From positions 4,278,001-4,342,000 of the forward strand of contig NZ_CP129971.1 in NCBI RefSeq assembly GCF_030503855.1: DNA of 64,000 nucleotides. Reading direction: 5' to 3'. Positions 1-8,420 of the stretch are shown here, piece after piece. Below the pieces are notes generated by a model. That model did not search any database. It saw only the letters and a list, made by a program, of their open reading frames with translations, and was not told the origin of the DNA. Source of the DNA: Marivirga salinae (GTDB lineage: Bacteria; Bacteroidota; Bacteroidia; Cytophagales; Cyclobacteriaceae). Numbering within the stretch: position 1 is the stretch's first letter; each line of letters starts with the position of its first letter. A program made the position numbers and the translations under genes.

Positions 1-444
1 TTAATCCATGCTGCGAATGATGCCCAGACAGAATTGGAAGGCTGCATTGCACCAGTCTCGGAGCTAACAGGTATTGGAAAAGGAATCCGATCGAGTGAAG
101 CCATGGACAAGCTTTTGGAAGTCTTTGAAGAGGCTCAAGAGAACCAGAATCATATTTACATCACTATTAAAGAGAAATCAGCTATGAATATTTTAGAAAG
201 GGTTAAGAAGCCCACTCCTAAGTTGTTTAGAAAATTGCGGACAGTCGGTTTAATATTGGCTGCTGCTGGAGGTGCTATTTTGGGAGCACCAATCACATTG
301 CCAGCTGGCTTGATCACGGTTGCAGGATATTTGACCGTTGGTGCCAGTGTCCTGACAGCAGTTAGTCAGGTGACGGTGGATGATGAGGTGAAAATTCCTC
401 CACTTCCTGAGGTGAAAAACAAGGGGGATGCAAGTCCACGGTAA
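1..444 (+). CDS. DUF5675-like protein fused to a membrane tail (5' end missing)
   Basis: The frame is open from base 1, so the N-terminus lies off the window. The visible 5' part (IHAANDAQTELEGCIAP, then a helix and an I-x-I strand) resembles the end of DUF5675-type proteins found in Bacteroidota phage-like lysis modules. After ITIKEKSA comes ATG at 184 and a basic segment, then a glycine/alanine-rich hydrophobic stretch typical of membrane insertion (about bases 245-370). In relatives I would expect these as two genes; here no stop separates them, so this is either a fusion or a second start inside one frame. It overlaps the next gene by 17 bases, implying translational coupling. Function is inferred only. 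Confidence 0.5.
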   Translation, partial: LIHAANDAQTELEGCIAPVSELTGIGKGIRSSEAMDKLLEVFEEAQENQNHIYITIKEKSAMNILERVKKPTPKLFRKLRTVGLILAAAGGAILGAPITLPAGLITVAGYLTVGASVLTAVSQVTVDDEVKIPPLPEVKNKGDASPR

Positions 445-613
445 GGCAGGCACAGCTGGCGGAACACTGCTCACCGTGCTAGTCAATCTGCAAACAGCTG
501 ATATCGTCAAGACTTGCATTTTGGCAGCTGTGGGAGCATTAGTTAGTTTTTGTATGTCATTGGCCATGAAATGGGTGGTCAAGAAAATCAAGAAGAAAAG
601 CCGTAGTTCATAG
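428..613 (+). CDS. Small holin-like membrane protein
   Basis: A 61-residue protein with one strong hydrophobic segment (about residues 13-50) and a lysine-rich C-terminus (KKIKKKSRSS). This is the layout of small holin-like proteins beside lysis genes in phage-derived Bacteroidota modules. It overlaps the preceding gene and is followed at once by an intrinsic terminator, so it is the last gene of its operon. No family is firmly recognised; holin is an inference from size, topology and position. Confidence 0.5.
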   Translation: MQVHGKAGTAGGTLLTVLVNLQTADIVKTCILAAVGALVSFCMSLAMKWVVKKIKKKSRSS

Positions 614-628
614 CTACGGTTTTTTTTA
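599..628 (+). terminator. Intrinsic terminator after holin-like gene
   Basis: Hairpin with arms CCGTAG (601-606) and CTACGG (614-619) followed by a run of eight T. The stop codon of the small membrane gene lies in the loop. Confidence 0.8.
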
Positions 629-1118
629 TGTCTAGTCTGCAGGGAAATTAGCAAAAAAAAAGCCTGGCAGGCGTAACCTACCAGGAAAGCCCAAACCGCT
701 AAAACGGCACAGGCGAATAATAAAACTGAAACCATAAAACCCTAACCGACAAAGTGCCATAGGGACCTGAACCAAACCGCCTAAAACTAAATTTAGGCTT
801 AGACCAAACGTACGCCACCAACCACCGGCTGGCGATGCGCACTCTTAAAATTAAATTAAACATAGTGCGCATCCACACAGGAACGGTGAGATAGATGCAA
901 GAGCGGCACAAAAAAAATACTACCGCTTGCGGTGGAGATTTTTTTGTAGCCGGCAAAGCGAACTCTTGCATCTTTCTCATCCGCATGCCTGTAAATTTCA
1001 CTATGTTTGAGTTGATTTTTTCACTGTCGAGTCGCAGTGAAGTTGGCTCGAAGCTTTTTGGGAAAGTGAGAAGTTTAGCTGATAATCAGCTTTGGAAAGC
1101 TATCTCTTATTTCTGATT
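629..1118. other. Non-coding, hairpin-rich stretch
   Basis: No convincing gene. It holds several inverted repeats: GCCTAAA/TTTAGGC near 778-799, ATGCGCACT/AGTGCGCAT at about 834-871, and the long hairpin listed separately at 885-981. Reading frames here run through these palindromes on both strands and look non-coding. Confidence 0.6.
885..981. repeat. Long hairpin, copy 1 of a paired structural motif
   Basis: Outer arms (885-903 and 963-981) include a perfect 11-bp inverted repeat AGATGCAAGAG/CTCTTGCATCT. Inside are an A-tract/T-tract stem and an apical CCGC-TTGC-GG loop, reading AATACT, CCGC hairpin, GGAGATTTTTTT. The same internal pattern recurs in the hairpin at 1795-1970. Confidence 0.7.
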
Positions 1119-1604
1119 CTAATTAGGTATCTGGAATTGTCTTTTTATTTTCTCCAGAAATTCGAACTGATTTTTGGTTTTGATAAAAATTTCAATCTGA
1201 AAATTGTTTCTATTTTGCGTAGTAAATTTTAAATAATTTCCTAAACCTGTTGTGCCTTCATTTGAAAAAGCCAAACCTGTTATTACTTTTCTCTCGTAAG
1301 AACTTAGTGTCAGTTTTAGATTCTTTAATTGATTCAAATTTAAATGATGGCTTCCTATAACTCTGCTCCTAATAGTCAAGCTACCACTTGTTGATAATTC
1401 CATTACTCCGATTTCTATATACTGCTTCACATATGCTAGTAAAATCAAGCTTAAAGATAAGCAGACTGCTAAAATACCATTTATATTTCTATTAGCGTCA
1501 AAAACAAAAACTGCTAATAAAATTGCTATCAAGGATAAAACAAAGAAAATCAATGTCAACAGATAAGTTTTTGTTCGTTTACTGGACACTATAGTGAATT
1601 TCAT
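1119..1604 (-). CDS. Hypothetical two-TM membrane protein
   Basis: A 161-residue protein with two hydrophobic segments (about residues 13-34 and 42-60) followed by a soluble, beta-rich domain of about 95 residues ending in a helix (FEFLEKIKRQF). The layout resembles small PH-like membrane proteins in which a helical hairpin anchors a cytosolic domain, but no family is recognised. It stands alone on the minus strand between hairpin-rich non-coding stretches in the island. Confidence 0.55.
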   Translation of the reverse strand: MKFTIVSSKRTKTYLLTLIFFVLSLIAILLAVFVFDANRNINGILAVCLSLSLILLAYVKQYIEIGVMELSTSGSLTIRSRVIGSHHLNLNQLKNLKLTLSSYERKVITGLAFSNEGTTGLGNYLKFTTQNRNNFQIEIFIKTKNQFEFLEKIKRQFQIPN

Positions 1605-3024
1605 AATTCGGTATTGGGTCGTTTTAGATTAGAAATAAAGTAAAATATTATAAAAAAAAGAAAGCAATAGCTTTAAATTCTATCGAGGCATTTTTCCAAA
1701 TTTAGAAGCTTACCAATAAAGTAAACTATGGAAAACTTGCAATTAATAACCTACACACCACAGGGAAATATTTTCAAAAGAGAAAAGAAAAAAAACAAAA
1801 AAAAAGAAAAGAGAAAGCTTTTCTTTTAGGGTGAATCGCTTCGGGGGCAAGTCTTTTTTGAAAAATACTTCCGCCATTGGGCGGAGGAGATTTTTTAAAA
1901 AACCCTACGGGCTTGGACTTGCGGCCGAAAAGCGAGGCATCCCTAACTTGCTTTCCTCTTTTATTTTATTTTTGAAAAGATATTTACTTGAATCAGGAAA
2001 TTAAGATCGTCCAAATTCCTGGGGCAAACTCAACGCGGCCTAAAGCCGCACCTTAAACGGGTGGTGGGGAATTTGGGAAAAGATGTGGAATGCTGTCCTA
2101 TCGTATTAGCACAACAGTTTGATCAAGGCACCATGCGGGTAGATGTGGGAAGGTGAACGCAGGAAGAGCGGTTGCAAATAATGGAGTTTACGAAATGGTT
2201 TGCAATCCGCTGTGTGTCGAGCCGTCTGCGAGTGCGACCCCGGGTGGTAGACCGAGAGTGACCGAAGGAAACGGGGGCTAGCTATGAGCGGAGAGTAACG
2301 GAGCGAGCAAGGCTTGGCGTGGTTTTTAGTTAAAAAAAGCTGTAGCCATTTTAATCATAAACACTAACAGCTTTTTTTGAAAAACCATGACAAGCCGCAG
2401 CCCGGGGGCGCCCGCAGGCGAGCCTAACTCTGGCAACCGGGGGCTGTTACTTTTAAATGGAGTTTACGGAATTTTAAAGGAACAGACCAGGTAGGTTGCC
2501 GTGATGCAATTGGGCTAAGCTGCAAGGGGCATGACAGCACTTGCCCTGAAAGGGTTGGCTTTTGGCTTTAAATACCTTAAAAATTAACACTTATTTAAAG
2601 CCTGAAGCCAATGCTGGCGAGACCCTTTGCCGCAGCCCAAGTGCAGCACACCATAGTGCCTGGCAGTGCGGCTGGTATATCAAACAACAACTTTTTGGCT
2701 TGGGAGCCAAAAAGACCGCTTCCTTTTGCTTTTTTACCTCTTTATCTGCTAATCAGAAAAAAGCAAAAGCTATGAGGGAAGGTTTGTGCGGGTAAGTGCG
2801 GTTGGTTAGCCGAGGGCCTTTGATTTACCCTTTAGGGAAATTAAAGGCTTTCGGCTGTGGGAGCCATGGGCTTTGGCTAATTTTTTGGATTGTGTAAGGG
2901 ATGTAGGGAAATTAGGCAATGCACATGGTGGTGGTTTTGTAGCTTTAAGATGTTGTGCCTTTGAATAAGTAAAGCTGCATTGGTTGGATTCAGTGAGGAA
3001 ATTTCAAGATTTATTCTTAAAATA
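1605..3024. other. Array of consecutive long imperfect hairpins, non-coding
   Basis: About 1.3 kb with no credible gene, more GC-rich than its surroundings and made of successive inverted repeats: 1795-1970; 2168-2212 (arms around GCGGTTGCAAA/TTTGCAATCCGC); 2311-2396 (GGCTTGGCGTGGTTTTT against AAAAACCATGACAAGCC, with an inner stem at 2333-2343/2367-2378); 2537-2644 (inner arms GGCTTTTGGCTTTAAATA against TATTTAAAGCCTGAAGCC); 2691-2714; 2719-2781; and 2809-2855 (GCCGAGGGCCTTTGA against TTAAAGGCTTTCGGC). A 13-bp direct repeat AATGGAGTTTACG lies at 2180-2192 and 2456-2468. The role is unknown: a structured RNA, a single-strand origin or an oriT-like region are all possible. Confidence 0.65.
1795..1970. 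repeat. Long hairpin, copy 2 of the paired structural motif
   Basis: Nested arms: an outer purine/pyrimidine stem (AAAAGAGAAAGC against GCTTTCCTCTTTT), a middle stem (TCGCTTCGG..GCAAGTC against GACTTGCGGCCGAAAAGCGA), and an apical CCGCCATTGGGCGG flanked by AATACT and GGAGATTTTTT as in the hairpin at 885-981. Confidence 0.7.
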
Positions 3025-3056
3025 TTTGTATATACCAAAGTAATTAATTTACATTG
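3025..3056 (+). promoter_or_regulatory. Bacteroidota-type promoter for candidate sRNA 1
   Basis: TTTG at 3025-3028, a 20-nt spacer, then TTACATTG, a near match to TAnnTTTG. The same arrangement precedes the paralogous sRNA near 9.7 kb. Confidence 0.45.
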
Positions 3057-3061
3057 AAGCT

Positions 3062-3133
3062 CCTACAAGTTATACTCAAGACTTTAGGTTTTGGTTGAAA
3101 TAAGCCGACAGCACCCCTGTTGTCGGCATTTTT
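3062..3133 (+). ncRNA. Candidate small RNA, copy 1
   Basis: About 70 nt. It starts with a stem (CCTACAAGT pairing with ACTTTAGG), continues with the linker GGTTTTGGTTGAAATA, and ends in a terminator hairpin GCCGACA..TGTCGGC plus a T-run. The copy on the other strand near 9.7 kb keeps the linker exactly but has different stem sequences that still pair. There is no open reading frame. The RNA call is inference from structure, promoter and terminator. Confidence 0.5.
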
Positions 3134-3186
3134 GTTTAGACTGAAACGATTAGATACTCAGTTGTGCGGTCGTGCTTTCTATTTTT

Positions 3187-3447
3187 CTAATCTAATTGTA
3201 TGGTAAATCCATCACCAATTCTTGGAGTAAATGTCGGAATAAAATCAACTGTTTTATATAAGGTATCATCATCATGCTCAACAATAACTCCATCAAGCTT
3301 GTTTTGTAATTTTTCATTTTGTATTGCAGAAGGTTCAATTGAAAAACCCACACCAATAATGTATTTATGTGTCTCTTTTGACATTTTTAGCTTTACTCGT
3401 TTCAAGTTTAGCATTTCGCATAATTGTGAAAAATTTCTTACTGTCAT
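3187..3447 (-). CDS. Hypothetical 86-residue protein beside trypsin-like protease
   Basis: Not recognised. It begins 21 bases after the stop of the protease gene and runs in the same direction, so the two are probably one operon. The sequence has a basic N-terminal third and an acidic beta-rich C-terminal part ending DGFTIQLD. It could be a small partner or regulator of the protease; that is inferred from position alone. Confidence 0.45.
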   Translation of the reverse strand: MTVRNFSQLCEMLNLKRVKLKMSKETHKYIIGVGFSIEPSAIQNEKLQNKLDGVIVEHDDDTLYKTVDFIPTFTPRIGDGFTIQLD

Positions 3448-3468
3448 ATTATTATTAGTTTTTGATAG

Positions 3469-4257
3469 TTACATACCTGCGATTGGTTCTTTAAAATACA
3501 TTAAATCAATCCATTGTTTTATCTTGTCAAACCTGAATCCATAAATACTACTTTTAGTCGTGTCATTTTCTCCATGAGTTACTAATCCAACTAAATGTCC
3601 TCTTGTATCAATGATTGGTGCTCCACTACATCCTTTGAATCTTTTGTGGTCATTAATCGGTGCACCTAAATCAAGTTCTACAAATTCATCTCCAATAGAT
3701 TTTATTGGTAGGCCCCAATATAAAGCTTCTTGAAAATTCAATATCCCATTTTCAAAATCAGGTTTTATCCGTCCAAAAAAGCTACATTGCTGATATGTGT
3801 CAATTTGATAATCATCATCAACAATTACCATCGATTTTCCACCTTCATTTACTGTTATTTTACCGATTCCATTTAAGTCAAATTCTTTTTTGTCTTGCAC
3901 TATGTTTTCAAGCAAAGAAATCTCTCGAAAAGCAATGTCTAATTTGTCTCCGCTTTGGTCAGGATTCTCGATACAATAGACTAAGTCTTCAGCATCAGGC
4001 ATATCTTCAAATACAATTTTTGTCATATAAGAAAAGTCGCCCAAATAGTAAATTTCGGTCTGGTTATTTTTCACTCTACCTGTTACAATCCCAATGTTTT
4101 CATCTGGATAATCGGAAAAATGAGAAACTGTACAAATGAAGAACCGTTCTTTATATTTAATTATCACTCCTGAACCTATGGAAACAGGCTTCAAGTCGTT
4201 AAGATTACTTCTAACTAGGTGAATACATGCGGTTACTGTTAATTCTATTATTCCCAT
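3469..4257 (-). CDS. Trypsin-like serine protease (S1 fold)
   Basis: A 262-residue protein with a complete apparent catalytic triad: His46 in the TVSHF segment, Asp107 in KLDIAF and Ser211 in KGCSGAP. The C-terminal strand HLVGLVTHG is also typical of chymotrypsin-fold enzymes. No signal peptide is seen, so it should act in the cytoplasm. Cytosolic trypsin-like domains of this kind are common as effectors in bacterial immune systems, which fits the neighbourhood but is an inference. It precedes the 86-residue gene in one transcription unit. Confidence 0.7.
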   Translation of the reverse strand: MGIIELTVTACIHLVRSNLNDLKPVSIGSGVIIKYKERFFICTVSHFSDYPDENIGIVTGRVKNNQTEIYYLGDFSYMTKIVFEDMPDAEDLVYCIENPDQSGDKLDIAFREISLLENIVQDKKEFDLNGIGKITVNEGGKSMVIVDDDYQIDTYQQCSFFGRIKPDFENGILNFQEALYWGLPIKSIGDEFVELDLGAPINDHKRFKGCSGAPIIDTRGHLVGLVTHGENDTTKSSIYGFRFDKIKQWIDLMYFKEPIAGM

Positions 4258-4364
4258 AATTTAAGTTTCAATTTATGTATGGAGCTTTTTTGTATGCCGT
4301 AAAACACTTTAAGTATGAAGCGTTACGTGGGTTTGTGTAGCATAATGTTGGCGGTTCGGTATTA

Positions 4365-4916
4365 TTATTTAGTAATGAATGTCGTAGTCCCACCAGACAA
4401 TGGTATATAACTACTAAGTCCACTAGATAGCACTTCACTTTCTAATTGTTCTAATTCTTTCGCCATTAAAACATTGTTTTGTTTTGTTCTAAGCTCTTTT
4501 AGTTTTTTAATATATTCAGTATTACCTTGTGGATAATAGTCTTTCCAATAATCAATCATGTTCAAAATATCCTCAATTAACATATTTCTATTGGTTTGGA
4601 TAATATTTTGGTCGGATTGTATTCTATTTACCAAAGAATTTAATTGTCTTACGGTTGTTTCAGCTTTAAATTTAAGTGTTTTTTCTTCTTCTATTTTTGA
4701 AAATACTGTAGTAAAATGATTAACTGTAATACCAATTAGCAAGGCCGACAATAATTGTAAAACGGCCTTAAAAAATAAATCAGCTGTTGGAATGAAAAAA
4801 TATGCAGAAATTAATGTTAAAATAGAAATTATGAATGGAATAACTGTCATTGGGTGTCTTATTGCCTCCCAAACCTTATTCCAAGCATTCATTGGGTCTT
4901 TGTTTATATTATTCAT
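4365..4916 (-). CDS. Hypothetical membrane protein with coiled coil
   Basis: A 183-residue protein with two adjacent hydrophobic segments (about residues 24-70) and a long helical, charged C-terminal part (about 75-165) likely to form a coiled coil. No family is recognised. The promoter side carries short GC-richer palindromic sequence common between genes in variable regions of Bacteroidota. It is in the same orientation as the protease genes, but a 107-bp gap makes co-transcription uncertain. Confidence 0.5.
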   Translation of the reverse strand: MNNINKDPMNAWNKVWEAIRHPMTVIPFIISILTLISAYFFIPTADLFFKAVLQLLSALLIGITVNHFTTVFSKIEEEKTLKFKAETTVRQLNSLVNRIQSDQNIIQTNRNMLIEDILNMIDYWKDYYPQGNTEYIKKLKELRTKQNNVLMAKELEQLESEVLSSGLSSYIPLSGGTTTFITK

Positions 4917-5137
4917 ATGATTTCTATATATTTCTTTTTCAAAATATCTATTTGCTTCTCTACTGGTTTCTAACTGATTGCCAATGAATTGCTAAATATA
5001 CGAAGAAGTGCATTTAGCTGAACTACAGTTTTGTTGCTATATGTATTATGTAAAATAAACTTAGTTAAAAAAGTATAATATTAAGGTAATTAAGGTGAAA
5101 ATTTTGGGTAGAATCTTCTTTCTAGTAAATATTGTAA

Positions 5138-5175
5138 GACGAACATGCTATGCTTCACAACGCGTACGATGGGGT
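5138..5175. repeat. Flanking repeat, left of AbiE/HEPN operon
   Basis: A 38-base sequence around ATGCTTCACAACGCGTACG, about 28/38 identical and in the same orientation as the sequence at 9403-9440 on the other side of the abiE operon. It is weakly palindromic. Confidence 0.5.
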
Positions 5176-5207
5176 AACTAACAGTTTGAAACAGTCGGTC
5201 GATCAAT

Positions 5208-6692
5208 TTACGATTCTTTTTCTCTTTCTTCCCACTGAATGCCAAGTGACAGGTACATTATCGCTTCTCTGGCTGTTTTAATTACCTTTAAGGTTTTCAT
5301 ATATAATTCTTCTAAAGAAACAGAATAAGACATTTTATCCAAAAACATATCTGGAGCTGTTTCTTTTTGAAATGCTTTTTTATAAACTTTGAAACTCTTG
5401 TGCTCAATATAATTTCGCATTTTTACTATCTCTGATGCATCGGGCTCTAAAACTGACTCGTATTGGTCATCGTTATAAAAAAGATCTTTACTGATCCAAT
5501 ATAGTGCACGAAACATCAAATTTCTTTTTTTAATAAAATCCTCTCTTAAATTTCCTTTTTTATCGAACCAGATTGTTCTGAAGTTCACCTTATGTTCCTT
5601 TATGTCTAAATCAAGGTATGAATTCAGAAAGTAGCTAATTTTATCAAATAGGGAATAAGCTATTCTAAAGGCTGTTTTAATTTGTTCTGTCTGAATTGAA
5701 TTAATGGAGGAATCAAGCATATCATATCTCAATACACCCCTATCAGCATAATGCTCAGAATCATCGTTGCTTCCTCTGAACAAAAATAGCCGAGCAGTGA
5801 TGTACTCTTGTTTTATCTGATTGAAAAAACTGTGATAGGATCCCGCTTTTTCAGAAGTTATGACCATATTAGGTAATGCAAATGGGTCATGATTGGCTAT
5901 TTTAAATGTTCCTAAATCATTCAACGGATTTAAAAAAAGCACATTTTCTAAACACCAAATTCTATATAATTCTTCTTCATTTGTAGAGCTCTCCGAAGAT
6001 ATATTTAAATCTGGATTATAATCCGTGACCCAAGTATACTGAGTTTCCAAATACTGAACTTTTTCAATATAATCGTTTAAAGCGTTTGGTTCTATTGGAA
6101 ATTGTATTGCTCGTTTTAAATATTTATAACCTAAACCAAAATAAATTGAGCGATGCCCATCATCATACAAGCTGTTAAGGCCATGGTAAATCATGCTATT
6201 ACCTTTAGCTCCCAAGGCCATACCAAAGGTTCCATCAATTTTGATCGCCTTGTTCCAGTTTTCCATTGCCGCAACGAATCGACCACAAAAATCAAAACTA
6301 TTAGCCAGGTTAGTATGAATCTGGCAAAAAGTTACAGCGGGATGTTGTACCTTATCCTGATTGAAATACTTAATGGCGCTCCTAAGATGTATGATCTCTT
6401 GTTCCACTTGGGGATGATCCCAATTCCAGGATTCTGACTGAGTTTTTCTCAGTTTTCTTAAATCACTCCAAGCAATACTTAAATAGTAGTGATATAAAAA
6501 ACGTTTTTCAGGAAATAATGAATCCGGTTCGACTTGATATGAAAGTTCAATAACCCTTTTTGTACCTTTATCAGTGCTCAGATCAAAAGAATATTCAACA
6601 AGCTTCATAAAAATTTCTAGTGACTCATCTTCTGAAAAATTTTTAAATGATTCAATTCCTAATAGTCTATTTAGTTCGGTTAATTTATCCAT
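5208..6692 (-). CDS. LA2681-like HEPN-domain protein
   Basis: A 494-residue protein whose N-terminal half is helical and TPR-like (for example LANSFDFCGRFVAAMENWNKA). The C-terminal domain carries the HEPN RNase signature R-x4-H as Arg426-His431 in MRNYIEHKSF. The arrangement matches the LA2681-like HEPN family, members of which are predicted RNA-cleaving effectors. It is the last gene of a tight cluster: abiEi, abiEii, an unknown 300-residue gene and this one, with a 2-base gap upstream. A role as an added toxic effector of the AbiE unit is inferred from the operon. Confidence 0.65.
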   Translation of the reverse strand: MDKLTELNRLLGIESFKNFSEDESLEIFMKLVEYSFDLSTDKGTKRVIELSYQVEPDSLFPEKRFLYHYYLSIAWSDLRKLRKTQSESWNWDHPQVEQEIIHLRSAIKYFNQDKVQHPAVTFCQIHTNLANSFDFCGRFVAAMENWNKAIKIDGTFGMALGAKGNSMIYHGLNSLYDDGHRSIYFGLGYKYLKRAIQFPIEPNALNDYIEKVQYLETQYTWVTDYNPDLNISSESSTNEEELYRIWCLENVLFLNPLNDLGTFKIANHDPFALPNMVITSEKAGSYHSFFNQIKQEYITARLFLFRGSNDDSEHYADRGVLRYDMLDSSINSIQTEQIKTAFRIAYSLFDKISYFLNSYLDLDIKEHKVNFRTIWFDKKGNLREDFIKKRNLMFRALYWISKDLFYNDDQYESVLEPDASEIVKMRNYIEHKSFKVYKKAFQKETAPDMFLDKMSYSVSLEELYMKTLKVIKTAREAIMYLSLGIQWEEREKES

Positions 6693-6694
6693 AC

Positions 6695-7597
6695 TTATTT
6701 TCTAATTAAATTTTTAAGCTTTCGATAAACCTTGCAAAGAAATGATTTGGTTTCCTTTTTATTATGTATAAAGTTGGATGTATTTGATGATTCAGAAACT
6801 TGTAGATTTGGAATTACATAGTTTGATCTATCAAGTTTTTGATTGGGGATTTCTGGAACTGATTTTTCTTGACTTGAGTAGGCTGACTTTGCTCTTCTTG
6901 TAATTCTACCTTCCTGATATCGTTTGTTTTTTTGACTTGGAAAGTGAAGTACCTTGAAACTCGGATATGAGTTATCAATAAACTTTAGTAATGTTTGTTG
7001 GGCTTTCTCTAATTTTTCGTCACTATAAGTAGGGAAATATTTCTCATTTTGATAGCTAAAGCAATCTTTATAATTCACCTCAATTGCTGCTAAGTTTGAT
7101 TCTCTATAGCCTGATTGTTTTTTTATCTTGGATCTGCTTGAGAAACTGATTTCTATAATAAGGCTATCTGTACCAATATCATTAATAAACCAACTTGGAG
7201 AACTTATTTTACCTTGTAGATCAGCATAAAAGTAATTGCTCCCTGATTGAATCTTTACTTCTTGCTCTAAATGTTCAAAACGTAATCTGAAGCGTTTTCC
7301 TTTGTAATAGACATTTAACACGTTTGAATCACTGATGTAATCCTGAGCCATTTGATGACAAAATCCTTTTCCTCCACTCCTCAAATGTACTGGGACTGAT
7401 GAATCTTTAAAACTAAAATGAATTACTTTCTCTGTATTCGTAATTGCTTTCATTTTGTAGTAGGGAGGGTTACAATAGTAGAAGGTTCTACCAGTCCATT
7501 GATCAGGATCTTTCAGTTGTAGAGATCGAATCTCCCAAATGTACTTCTCAATTGAATCAAATTTGGGTGCTAACTTACATTTGTATTTGGTTGCCAT
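6695..7597 (-). CDS. Hypothetical protein in the abiE operon
   Basis: A 300-residue soluble protein not assigned to a family. It has a compact N-terminal domain rich in aromatic residues (about 1-200), a variable basic linker, and a lysine/arginine-rich C-terminus (KVYRKLKNLIRK). It starts 3 bases after abiEii and ends 2 bases before the HEPN gene, so co-translation with both is very likely. The middle part, with strands around FYADLQGK and EISFSS, may be a sensor or adaptor; this is a guess. Confidence 0.5.
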   Translation of the reverse strand: MATKYKCKLAPKFDSIEKYIWEIRSLQLKDPDQWTGRTFYYCNPPYYKMKAITNTEKVIHFSFKDSSVPVHLRSGGKGFCHQMAQDYISDSNVLNVYYKGKRFRLRFEHLEQEVKIQSGSNYFYADLQGKISSPSWFINDIGTDSLIIEISFSSRSKIKKQSGYRESNLAAIEVNYKDCFSYQNEKYFPTYSDEKLEKAQQTLLKFIDNSYPSFKVLHFPSQKNKRYQEGRITRRAKSAYSSQEKSVPEIPNQKLDRSNYVIPNLQVSESSNTSNFIHNKKETKSFLCKVYRKLKNLIRK

Positions 7598-7600
7598 AGA

Positions 7601-8395
7601 TTAAATTAATCTCTCTGAAAGCTGATTTATTAGCCAGTCAAAGGCTTGATCTTGATTATACTTTAAGTTAGGATTTAGAAGGCCTTCCATGTCACCTAGA
7701 AATAAAGGTGACTTTGTCTTTTCCTCCATGTTAAGCAAGAATTCTTTTTGCGTTGGTGGTTTTCCAACTACAAACTTCATGTATTCTTTATAACAATGTA
7801 TGATTCTGTCATAATCAAGTTTTGCATGTTGGTCTGCATAGTATAGGTCGAATAAATCTCTTCCTTTTTTGCGTTGGTAAAGCGCTCGAAGTTTTGTTCC
7901 CAAGAGTTCATCTAAGTGGTAGGTATTGATATTGCACTCACCGGTAAACCATTCGCTATTTACAGAGAAAGGAAATGAATTCCATCCTAGTAAATTGAAA
8001 TGCTCACGGCAATTGATTTCAATCTTAAGTCTTAATCGGATATCTGGTGAATATTCCGAATCGAATCGATACAGAATGGTATTGTTGTTTGCTTTTTGCT
8101 TTATAACTCTTTCCTCTTCAAAAAAGGTTATGACTTCCCCTATTCTTTTTAATATAGGTTTTATTGGTCCTTCTTTGATTTGTACCAGGTCAATATCTTC
8201 TGAATATCGTGGAGCTGGATTCAAGTATAGTTTATGTAATGCTGTACCTCCACGGAATGCTAAATTTTCATTAAGGAATTCATCTGAGAAGAGTGCAACC
8301 AGAGCCCTAGAAATGATCAGGTCTTGTTCAACTTGTTCGTTGGTAGTCCATGGGGCTTCATCTTTCCATTTTGCTATGTATGGTTTTGAAATCAT
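7601..8395 (-). CDS. abiEii: AbiEii-type nucleotidyltransferase toxin
   Basis: A 264-residue DUF1814/AbiEii-family protein. Motifs GGTALHK (residues 49-55) and SEDIDL (65-70) are the characteristic nucleotidyltransferase motifs. AbiEii toxins of type IV toxin-antitoxin/abortive infection systems transfer nucleotides, in studied members onto tRNA acceptor ends, and block translation after phage infection. It lies 25 bases downstream of its antitoxin gene, the standard order. Length and motifs look intact, so the toxin is probably functional. Confidence 0.85.
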   Translation of the reverse strand: MISKPYIAKWKDEAPWTTNEQVEQDLIISRALVALFSDEFLNENLAFRGGTALHKLYLNPAPRYSEDIDLVQIKEGPIKPILKRIGEVITFFEEERVIKQKANNNTILYRFDSEYSPDIRLRLKIEINCREHFNLLGWNSFPFSVNSEWFTGECNINTYHLDELLGTKLRALYQRKKGRDLFDLYYADQHAKLDYDRIIHCYKEYMKFVVGKPPTQKEFLLNMEEKTKSPLFLGDMEGLLNPNLKYNQDQAFDWLINQLSERLI

Positions 8396-8420
8396 TTATG
8401 AATCTATGTTTTAGGTAGTT

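Noticed and set aside
250..735. 161-codon minus-strand frame opposite the lysis-type genes
   Set aside because: Antisense to two overlapping plus-strand genes and their terminator; composition is not protein-like.
699..1116. Overlapping 100- and 73-codon frames on opposite strands
   Set aside because: Both are explained by hairpin sequence and have no protein-like features.
2562..2795. 77-codon reading frame in the hairpin array
   Set aside because: It runs through long inverted repeats on both arms, lacks protein-like composition and starts inside a palindrome.
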